Below, in pieces: positions 1 through 7,430 of a DNA stretch of 64,000 bases. Below the pieces are notes generated by a model. It ran no database searches, was not told the DNA's origin, and saw only the letters and a list, made by a program, of their open reading frames with translations. Origin of the DNA: Crenothrix polyspora. Its GTDB lineage: Bacteria; Pseudomonadota; Gammaproteobacteria; Methylococcales; Methylomonadaceae. The stretch lies in NCBI RefSeq assembly GCF_900163755.1, contig NZ_FUKI01000119.1:1-64000 (forward strand), written 5' to 3'. The first letter of the stretch is position 1. Every line of letters starts with the position of its first letter. Position numbers and translations under genes: made by a program.

Positions 1-1
1 A

Positions 2-3000
2 AGCATTCCTGTGCCAAACGGCGTAGTCACCGTTGCAGTTGATGGTACACTCAGCTTTAAACCCGTGTTGAATTACACCGGCCCGGTCAGCTTTGACTAC
101 GTGGTCAAAGACCCCAGCGGCTTAAGCGATATCGGTACAGTCAACCTGAACGTAACCCCCGTGAACGATGCCCCGGTTGCTGTCGATGACGGTACGCTGG
201 CACGGCCACTGCCCATAGTCGAAGACACTGCCACCCCGCTCAATTTGCTAGCTAATGACACCGATGTGGATGGCGATGTCCTGACCGTTAAATCAATCAA
301 TGGCATTGAGTTGATTCTCGGCACAGCGCAAAGCATTGCCGTGCCAAACGGCGTAGTCACCGTCGCAGTTGATGGCAGCCTCAGCTTTAAACCTGTGTTG
401 AATTACACCGGCCCGGTCAGCTTTGACTACGTTGTCAAAGACCCCAGCGGCTTAAGCGATATGGGCACGGTTAACCTGAACGTAACCCCCGTGAACGATG
501 CCCCAGTTGCTGTCGATGACGGTACGCTGGCACTGCCCCTGCCGATAGTCGAAGACACTGCCACCCCGCTCAATTTGCTAGCTAACGACACCGATGTCGA
601 TGGCGATGTCCTGACCGTTAAATCAATCAATGGCATTGAGCTGATTCCCGGCACAGCGCAAAGCATTGCCGTGCCAAACGGCGTAGTTACCGTCGCAGTT
701 GATGGCAGCCTCAGCTTTAAACCCGTGTTGAATTACACCGGCCCGGTCAGCTTTGACTACGTGGTCAAAGACCCCAGCGGCTTAAGCGATATCGGTACAG
801 TCAACCTGAACGTAACCCCCGTGAACGATGCCCCAGTGGCTGTCGATGACGGTACGCTGGCACGGCCACTGCCGATAGTCGAAGACACTGCCACCCCGCT
901 CAATTTGCTGGGCAATGACACCGATGTGGATGGCGATGCCCTGACCGTTAAATCAATCAATGGCATTGAGCTGATTCCCGGCACAGCGCAAAGCATTGCC
1001 GTACCAAGCGGCGTAGTCACCGTCGCAGTTGATGGCAGCCTCAGCTTTAAACCGGTGTTGAATTACACCGGCCCAGTCAGCTTTGACTACGTGGTCAAAG
1101 ACCCCAGCGGCTTAAGCGATGTCGGTACAGTCAACCTGAACGTAACCCCCGTGAACGATGCCCCGGTTGCTGTCGATGACAACGTACCGGTACTGGTTAA
1201 CACCCCCGTTACCGGCAACGTCCTTGACAACGACAGTGATCTTGATGGCGACAAACTGCTGGTCGGTCAAGCCCTGGTTGATGTCAATGGCGACGGCACA
1301 CCGGACGTGTTAGTACTAGGCACCGCGACCGCGTTGACCGATAAAACCGGCAACCCAATCGGCACTCTGACCTTAAACAGCGATGGCAGCTTCAACTTTA
1401 AACCAGCAAACAACTACACCGGTGCCGTGCCCGTAGTCGAATACACCCTGAGCGATGGCAACGGTGCTACGGATGTTGCTCTTTTGAATTTGGGTAATAT
1501 AAAGGCATTGAATGCACCGACAGTTGAAATTGTAGAAGATGCTAATAACGATGGATTCATCAATGCAGCTGAATTGGTTGGACTTGTCGATGTTAAAGTG
1601 AGCTTGCCAGCGAATGCCAAGGCTGGTGATCGCTTAATGGTAACGGATGGTATAAAACCTTACACAAGGGTGTTAACTGCGACTGATATTGTTGCTGCTA
1701 ATGTGGATGTTACATTTGTGGCACCTGCGGATGGCAAAACAATCAGTGTGACTGCTCAAATTACCGACAGTGCGGGTAATCTTGGCCCAGTAAGTAACAC
1801 GGATAGCGCTAAAATTGATATTACCGCGCCATTAACGGCGGAGCTAAACCCTGCTAGTGATAGCGGCGTGTTGGGTGATACAAAAACCAATGACACGACC
1901 CCAACCATTCGTGGTACCGGTATGGCAGGCGATACGATTACTGTTATCAGCCCAACCGGTGAAAAATTAACGACCCTGGTTGCGGCCGATGGCACATGGC
2001 AAGTAACACCGGAAATAGCGTTGCCAAATGGTGCGCAAAACTTTAGTGTAACGGCTACCGATCCTGTTGGTAACGTCAGTACGCCGATTGCAGTAGCGGT
2101 TATTATTGATACCGATATTATTTTAACAGCGGAATTAAAGCCTGAGACAGACAGTGGTGTCGTAGGGGACGGGCTTACCGATAAAAACCCGCCCGCTATC
2201 AGCGGTACCGGTACACCAGGTGATGCCATTACAGTTACGTCACCTTCCGGCGAAATACTGCATACCCTCGTTGATGGTGATGGTAACTGGAGTGTAAACC
2301 CTGTTAATTTATTACCGGTGGGAATCAAGCAAACCTATGTTGTGGTATCTCATGATTCTGTTGACAATAATGGTAAACCCATTAATGTTGATGTCACTAT
2401 CGTGCCAACTATTGTGCCTAAGCCTGATACGGTGGATGGCGCAATCGATACCCCCATCAAGATAGATATTTTGGCGAATGATCCCAAAACTGATCCTACG
2501 ACTATAAAGCTTGTTGGCACAGCCAAACCGGGTGATCCATTGGTCGTACCAGGGCAGGGTACGTGGACAGTTGATCGTACGACAGGGGTAATAACCTTTA
2601 CGCCACTGGCGACGTTTCATGGCGCGCCAACCCCCATAGAGTACACCGTTACCAATGCGAAAGGCGAAGTGTCTGCTAACGCATTAATAAAAATTAAGAC
2701 CCCGCCCAGCGTAACAAATGATGTTGTCAATACCCAAGCCGTTAATACGCCTATTACTGTGGATGTATTGGCCAATGATAAAGACGTCGATCCTACTACT
2801 GTGCAAATTGACGGTACAACTGAGCTGGGTAATCCATTGCTTGTACCAGGACAAGGTCTCTGGACAGTGGATAAAACTACCGGTCAGTTGACTTTTACGC
2901 CGCTCGCTACTTTTAATGGCGATCCTACGCCAATTAACTACACGGTAAAAAGTCCAAGTGGTTTGGTTTCAGGGCTTGCAGGCGTAACAATTCATATTTT

Positions 3001-3652
3001 ACCGCCAGAAATAGGCTCTTTGATTCTGTTGGTTAATCAAGAGCCCCCCTTGTTTACCATGCCGGTAAAAACATTACCGTTTACGGTGTTGCCGGTAAGA
3101 CCGTTAACACCTATGTGGGAACATGAATGGTTTAAACCGTTGCATTTAAGTCTGTTTAATAACGCTGAACAATGTGAGCTTTACTTAACAGGATCATTAA
3201 AGAATCAATTTGTAATTGAAAGACAGCCGTATCATTTCTCTATTCCAGCCGGTACGTTTAGGCACACTAACCCAAGTGAACAATTGGAATATAAAGCCAC
3301 ACATCCGAATGGTTCGCCGTTGCCAGAATGGCTGAAGTTTGATGCAAAAACGTTGACTTTCTTTGGTGTGCCGCCAAAAGGCACGTTATCTGAAACAGTT
3401 ATGATAACGGTTAGAGACAGTTGTGGTGACGAAGTGCATGCGACTTTCTTCGTTAAAGTAAGTAAAGAGCATCAGCATCATACCAGCCGCGATAAAGCGC
3501 ATGGTTTTAACAAGGGTAAGCTAGGCCTTAGTAACCAACTGCACGCGGCAGGAAAAATGGGCAGACTGCAACAAGGTCGTGAATTATTAGATAGTCTCGC
3601 GGCTGATAAAAATGTAGAAAATGTGACTATACTTAAATCACAAAAGGGATAA
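2..3652 (+). CDS. Giant tandem Ig/cadherin-like repeat adhesin, 3' part (5' end outside window)
   Basis: This reading frame is open from the first bases, so the gene starts upstream of the window; the GTG at 11 is internal to a repeat. Three full copies of a nearly identical 110-residue module (330 bp) fill about 180-1170, each containing the Ig/cadherin-like phrase NDTDVDGD. Diverged VCBS/Ig-like modules follow, then Big-type domains. An EF-hand-like loop (DANNDGFINAAE) lies near 1540. Near 3280-3450 there is a CADG/He_PIG-like domain (LPEWLKFD then FFGVPP), followed by a basic tail. No RTX nonapeptide repeats are visible in this part. By family this is a secreted or surface adhesin/biofilm matrix protein. 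The four genes downstream on the same strand encode envelope and export-type components, so it is probably their cargo (inference). Exact function and full length are unknown. Confidence 0.85.
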   Translation, partial: SIPVPNGVVTVAVDGTLSFKPVLNYTGPVSFDYVVKDPSGLSDIGTVNLNVTPVNDAPVAVDDGTLARPLPIVEDTATPLNLLANDTDVDGDVLTVKSINGIELILGTAQSIAVPNGVVTVAVDGSLSFKPVLNYTGPVSFDYVVKDPSGLSDMGTVNLNVTPVNDAPVAVDDGTLALPLPIVEDTATPLNLLANDTDVDGDVLTVKSINGIELIPGTAQSIAVPNGVVTVAVDGSLSFKPVLNYTGPVSFDYVVKDPSGLSDIGTVNLNVTPVNDAPVAVDDGTLARPLPIVEDTATPLNLLGNDTDVDGDALTVKSINGIELIPGTAQSIAVPSGVVTVAVDGSLSFKPVLNYTGPVSFDYVVKDPSGLSDVGTVNLNVTPVNDAPVAVDDNVPVLVNTPVTGNVLDNDSDLDGDKLLVGQALVDVNGDGTPDVLVLGTATALTDKTGNPIGTLTLNSDGSFNFKPANNYTGAVPVVEYTLSDGNGATDVALLNLGNIKALNAPTVEIVEDANNDGFINAAELVGLVDVKVSLPANAKAGDRLMVTDGIKPYTRVLTATDIVAANVDVTFVAPADGKTISVTAQITDSAGNLGPVSNTDSAKIDITAPLTAELNPASDSGVLGDTKTNDTTPTIRGTGMAGDTITVISPTGEKLTTLVAADGTWQVTPEIALPNGAQNFSVTATDPVGNVSTPIAVAVIIDTDIILTAELKPETDSGVVGDGLTDKNPPAISGTGTPGDAITVTSPSGEILHTLVDGDGNWSVNPVNLLPVGIKQTYVVVSHDSVDNNGKPINVDVTIVPTIVPKPDTVDGAIDTPIKIDILANDPKTDPTTIKLVGTAKPGDPLVVPGQGTWTVDRTTGVITFTPLATFHGAPTPIEYTVTNAKGEVSANALIKIKTPPSVTNDVVNTQAVNTPITVDVLANDKDVDPTTVQIDGTTELGNPLLVPGQGLWTVDKTTGQLTFTPLATFNGDPTPINYTVKSPSGLVSGLAGVTIHILPPEIGSLILLVNQEPPLFTMPVKTLPFTVLPVRPLTPMWEHEWFKPLHLSLFNNAEQCELYLTGSLKNQFVIERQPYHFSIPAGTFRHTNPSEQLEYKATHPNGSPLPEWLKFDAKTLTFFGVPPKGTLSETVMITVRDSCGDEVHATFFVKVSKEHQHHTSRDKAHGFNKGKLGLSNQLHAAGKMGRLQQGRELLDSLAADKNVENVTILKSQKG
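181..1170 (+). repeat. 330-bp in-frame tandem repeat, three full copies plus a partial copy at the left edge
   Basis: The phrase starting with GTCGATGACGGTACGCTGG recurs at a fixed 330-bp spacing inside the adhesin gene. The copies differ by only a few substitutions and one residue choice each (for example DLAR/DLAL-type changes in the linker). Such near-identity suggests recent duplication or ongoing gene conversion, and the copy number may differ in other isolates or be collapsed by short-read assembly. Confidence 0.9.
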
Positions 3653-3664
3653 CGATTTACATAT

Positions 3665-3687
3665 TGAGCCCTTTAGTTATGGGCTCA
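3665..3687 (+). other. Hairpin between the adhesin gene and the TolC-like gene
   Basis: TGAGCCC and GGGCTCA form a 7-bp stem with a 9-nt loop, 12 bases after the adhesin stop codon. Only a weak T-rich stretch follows. It could be a partial terminator or a processing/stability element separating a huge transcript from the export genes. Confidence 0.4.
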
Positions 3688-3733
3688 GCCACTTTTAAGT
3701 AATATTACTATTAAATTTTGAACGGACTACACT

Positions 3734-5281
3734 ATGAGATATTCGAATGCTTTCGGAGCTGCAATTTTAACAGCGGCGGCTTTAAGTGGTTGCGCAATCA
3801 AGCCAGAACCGATTGGCGACAAAGAACGACTTAAGAGTATGATGACCGATCAGTCAGAAATGTACAGTAAACAAGAGCCGATTAGCGGTGGCCTGACGTT
3901 TTATGATGCGTTGGCGCGGGCTTTAAAATATAATTTTGATCATCGTTTAACCATGATGGAAGCGGTTTTACAAGATACACAGTTATCTGTGGCAACCATT
4001 AATATGTTACCTAAGTTAACCGCCAGTGCCGGTTATTTAGGTCGTCAAGATCAAATGTACTCTAGTAGCAATGCGCTAGGTAATAATCAAAATGCTTTGA
4101 ATAATGGTCGGTATGCTACATCACAAGACAGCGGTCGTGGGGTAGCTGATTTGTCTTTCGCTTGGAATATACTGGACTTTGGTGTTAGTTATTTTCAAGC
4201 TAAACAGCAAGCTGACAGGGTATTAATTGCCCAAGAAAGACGACGTAAAGTGGTTAATAATTTAATTAAAGAAGTGCTGCAAGCTTACTGGAGCGCGAGC
4301 ATTGCTGATCGTTTATTGCCTAAATTAGTACCGGTATTAGAGCAGTCTGAACGTGCTTTAGCCTTAAGCAAAACCATTGGTGATAATCGCTTGCAACCGG
4401 TTGTTGGCGTGTTGGAATACCAGCGTAGCTTGTTGCGTATTATTGATCAATTGAAAAAGCTGAAAGCCGATTTATCAATTGCTAAGCCTAAGTTGGCCGG
4501 TTTAATCAATGCACCGATGAATACGTCGCTGGTGTTAGCTAATCCTGACCAAACGCCCGAGCCACCAGAGTTAAAAGTGGCGGTTGCTGATCTTGAAAAT
4601 TTAGGCTTATTCTACCGTCCAGAATTACGTGAAGAGTTGTATCAAGAGCGTATCAGTCGTACCGACGCTTGGAAAGAAATGTTAAAGATATTGCCCGGTA
4701 TCACCATACCCATGTCTGTGCAATGGGATTCAAATTCTTTCTTATTGCATCAAATGTGGTTAGAAGCCGGTGCGCGTACTACTTTTAATTTAGTTAACCT
4801 GATTGCTGCACCTAAAATTTGGAAATCAGCAGAAACACAGATTGAAGTGGCTAGAACCCGTCGTAAAGCCTTATCGGTTGCGGCGTTAGTACAAATTAAC
4901 GTTGGTTATATGCAGTATCAAAAAGCGCTGGACAGTTATAAAAGTTCTATTGAATTGAGTCGGGTTGATGATGGTATCTTTACTGCTGTGTCTAATAGTG
5001 CGGATAACGATGCAGGCTCTGAGCTTGAGCGTATTCATGCTGCGACCTCTGCTTTAGCATCGCAGCTAGAAAAAGAACAGAGTCTGTCAGAAGTGTATTC
5101 TGCATTGGGTAATATTTACGCGTCTATTGGCTTAGATCCGGCCACCGGTAGTATTGAAAACGTTAATGTAAGAACGCTGTCTGCCAATCTGGAAAGAAAT
5201 ATGGATCGGTGGTATAAGGGGCAATTACCTAGGCTGCCGACTATTGCGGTTGCTAAACCCGTTAACCTGAGTGTGAAATGA
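3734..5281 (+). CDS. TolC-family outer-membrane efflux/secretion lipoprotein
   Basis: The 515-residue product begins with a lipoprotein signal (hydrophobic segment, lipobox LSGC with Cys at about 20). It is followed by long amphipathic helical stretches with the duplicated TolC/OEP layout: LTFYDALARALKYN at the start of the mature part, and repeated coiled-coil helices around residues 150-260 and 360-460. TolC-family trimers form the outer-membrane channel and periplasmic tunnel of type I secretion or efflux machines. The stop codon overlaps the start of the next gene by 4 bp (ATGA), indicating translational coupling. Its partners are the two HlyD-like adaptors and the M50 protein downstream; the probable cargo is the adhesin upstream. 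The family call is secure, the transported substrate is inferred. Confidence 0.85.
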   Translation: MRYSNAFGAAILTAAALSGCAIKPEPIGDKERLKSMMTDQSEMYSKQEPISGGLTFYDALARALKYNFDHRLTMMEAVLQDTQLSVATINMLPKLTASAGYLGRQDQMYSSSNALGNNQNALNNGRYATSQDSGRGVADLSFAWNILDFGVSYFQAKQQADRVLIAQERRRKVVNNLIKEVLQAYWSASIADRLLPKLVPVLEQSERALALSKTIGDNRLQPVVGVLEYQRSLLRIIDQLKKLKADLSIAKPKLAGLINAPMNTSLVLANPDQTPEPPELKVAVADLENLGLFYRPELREELYQERISRTDAWKEMLKILPGITIPMSVQWDSNSFLLHQMWLEAGARTTFNLVNLIAAPKIWKSAETQIEVARTRRKALSVAALVQINVGYMQYQKALDSYKSSIELSRVDDGIFTAVSNSADNDAGSELERIHAATSALASQLEKEQSLSEVYSALGNIYASIGLDPATGSIENVNVRTLSANLERNMDRWYKGQLPRLPTIAVAKPVNLSVK

Positions 5282-6099
5282 TAAAACGATTAGTTGTCTC
5301 TGTTTTAGCCCTATTGCCACTGTCGATGACCGTGGCAGTCGCTGAAACTCCCCAAACACCCGAAGCTTTGTCAGCCGCTGCGGTTGAAATTCCAAGCGTT
5401 GCCAGTGAGCAATCGCCGGTTAAAATGGTTGATCAAGCGATACATTTGCGTGCCCAATTGAAGGCACGACAAAGTACCTTGGTGTCCAGTGAAATGGGCG
5501 GCCGTATCAATCAATTAAAACTACGTGATGGCGAGCGTTTCAGTAATGGCCAGACTTTGGTGGAGTTTAATTGCAGCGTGGAAGATGCGCAGTTGAATAA
5601 AGCCAAAGCCACTTTAGAAAAAAAGAATAAAACCTACGAAGTTAATCAGCGTTTGGCGGAGTTGAAGTCGATTAGTACACTGGAAGTATCGGTGGCTAAA
5701 ACCGAAGCCGAAGAGGCCAAGGCTGATGTCAATGTGGCGCAGGCTGTATTACAGCGTTGTAGTATACAAGCGCCTTTTTCCGGTAAAGTGGTTGAGTTGT
5801 TAGCGCGACCTTTTCAATCGGTACGTGCGGGGGACCCCATCATGGAAATTATTGATGATAAAGATTTGGAAGTTGAGTTTATGGCACCTTCCGATGCTGC
5901 GGCACATTTAAAACCAGGTAAAAGATTTCGCGTCACTTTGGATGAAATCGGTAAAACGTATAACGCACAAATTATTCGTATTGGCGGTAAGGTAGATGCA
6001 GTTAGTCAAACCATTAAAGTTTATGGACGAATTACCGACAAGTCATCGGAATTATTACCTGGCATGAGTGGGGCGATTGATACGGCGGCACTTAAATGA
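5278..6099 (+). CDS. HlyD/MFP-type periplasmic adaptor subunit
   Basis: This 273-residue protein has a cleavable signal peptide (MIKRLVVSVLALLPLSMTVAVA). A split biotinyl-lipoyl half follows near 65-95 (SSEMGGRINQLKLRDGERFSNGQTLVEF), then a helical hairpin at about 100-150, the second lipoyl half (APFSGKVVELLARPFQSVRAGDPIMEI), and a beta-barrel region. This is the layout of membrane-fusion adaptors that link an inner-membrane component to TolC. It is short for the family and has no N-terminal membrane anchor beyond the signal peptide, so it is probably free in the periplasm. It overlaps both neighbours by 4 bp (ATGA). Confidence 0.8.
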   Translation: MIKRLVVSVLALLPLSMTVAVAETPQTPEALSAAAVEIPSVASEQSPVKMVDQAIHLRAQLKARQSTLVSSEMGGRINQLKLRDGERFSNGQTLVEFNCSVEDAQLNKAKATLEKKNKTYEVNQRLAELKSISTLEVSVAKTEAEEAKADVNVAQAVLQRCSIQAPFSGKVVELLARPFQSVRAGDPIMEIIDDKDLEVEFMAPSDAAAHLKPGKRFRVTLDEIGKTYNAQIIRIGGKVDAVSQTIKVYGRITDKSSELLPGMSGAIDTAALK

Positions 6100-7430
6100 G
6101 CGATCGGCTTAATCATCAATTATTGCGCTTAACGCTGCTATTACAGCTAGAAAGAAGAGCACGATTAGCGCCTGCTGATGAGCTGCCTTTTGTTATTGTC
6201 AATGAAACGACAGAGTTATTACCCTACCGGCAGGCCTTGCTGTGGCATAAAAAATCGGCGCGATTGCACGCCGCTTCTGGTGTTGCTACACCGGAAAAAA
6301 ACAGCCCTTATGCACTGTGGATAAAACCGATATTACAGCATCTTTGTCGTGATCAACGTGCTGATGCAGTGATGGCATTTACCGCCGAAGACGTGTCAGC
6401 AGAATTGGCCAGGGACTGGTATGAGTGGCTGCCGGAACATGGGTTGTGGATACCGTTGATAACACCTAACGGCAGTCAATACGGCTTGGTGTTATTGAGA
6501 GAGTCCGAGTGGACGGAATCTGAAATGCAGTTGGTCGGTTATTTAGCTGAAACTTATGGCCATGCTTTAGCTTTGGCAGCAGCGGGGCCACCAGTACGAT
6601 CTTGGTGGGACAGGCTGAGCAGTAAAAAACTACAGTTACTTATTGTCGGCGCGTTATTGGCGGCGGCGTGTTATCCGGTGCGGCAGGCGGTGTTAGCTGA
6701 AGCAGAAGTGATTCCTGTTAAACCCAATTTAGTTCGTGCGCCGCTAGAAGGTGTAATAGAAACGTTTTATGTGCAACCTAACGAAGTCGTCAAGGTGGGG
6801 CAGAAATTGTTTTCGTTAGACATGACTCAATTACGCAGTCGTTTGGATGTGGCGCAAGAAACCCGCGATATTGCTAAAACCGAGTATTTGCAAACCACCC
6901 AGCAAGCCATGCTCGATCCTACTGTTAAATCCAAATTGGCGGGTTTAAAAAGCAAATGGGATCAACAAGTCGCCGAGGTGAACTATGTGCGAACCTTGTT
7001 AAAACGCAGTATGGTGACAGCGACCAAAGCTGGGGTAATGGTTTTTGATGACCCTAACGATTGGTTGGGCAAACCGGTGACTCAAGGTGAAAAAATACTC
7101 GCGGTAGCTGATCCCGGCATTGTTGAGTTAGAAATACGCTTACCGATGGACGATTTACTGGCTTTGGAGCCTGATGCCGACGTATTGTTTTTCTCTAATA
7201 TTAATCCGCATAAGCCGTTACAAGCCAAGCTGAATTATTTTAGTTACCGTGCAACCCCAACACCTGCCGATATTATGGCATACCGTTTAAAAGCTAACTT
7301 TACTGACACCACGGCAAGTCCACGTCTTGGCTATCGTGGTTCGGCCAAATTGTATGGCGCACGTAAACCGTTTATTTTATGGTTGTTGCGTAAACCTATT
7401 CAAACTGCGCGGTTGTGGATGACATGGTAG
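6096..7430 (+). CDS. GAF-domain/HlyD-like adaptor fusion, inner-membrane anchored
   Basis: In this 444-residue product, residues about 1-165 form a cytoplasmic GAF-like domain (ERRARLAPADELPFVIVNET at its start). One transmembrane segment follows near 180-195 (LLIVGALLAAACYPV), then a periplasmic HlyD-type barrel-sandwich domain (VRAPLEGVIETFYVQPNEVV; second half KAGVMVFDDPNDWLG). A GAF sensor on the cytoplasmic side of an adaptor suggests that assembly or activity responds to a small ligand or a protein signal (inference). Translation is coupled on both sides: a 4-bp overlap upstream and a 16-bp overlap with the M50 gene. Confidence 0.75.
   Translation: MSDRLNHQLLRLTLLLQLERRARLAPADELPFVIVNETTELLPYRQALLWHKKSARLHAASGVATPEKNSPYALWIKPILQHLCRDQRADAVMAFTAEDVSAELARDWYEWLPEHGLWIPLITPNGSQYGLVLLRESEWTESEMQLVGYLAETYGHALALAAAGPPVRSWWDRLSSKKLQLLIVGALLAAACYPVRQAVLAEAEVIPVKPNLVRAPLEGVIETFYVQPNEVVKVGQKLFSLDMTQLRSRLDVAQETRDIAKTEYLQTTQQAMLDPTVKSKLAGLKSKWDQQVAEVNYVRTLLKRSMVTATKAGVMVFDDPNDWLGKPVTQGEKILAVADPGIVELEIRLPMDDLLALEPDADVLFFSNINPHKPLQAKLNYFSYRATPTPADIMAYRLKANFTDTTASPRLGYRGSAKLYGARKPFILWLLRKPIQTARLWMTW

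Noticed and set aside
97-1020. Repeated minus-strand frames of 79-87 codons inside the adhesin repeats
   Set aside because: They recur with the 330-bp repeat and are antisense shadows of the real frame.
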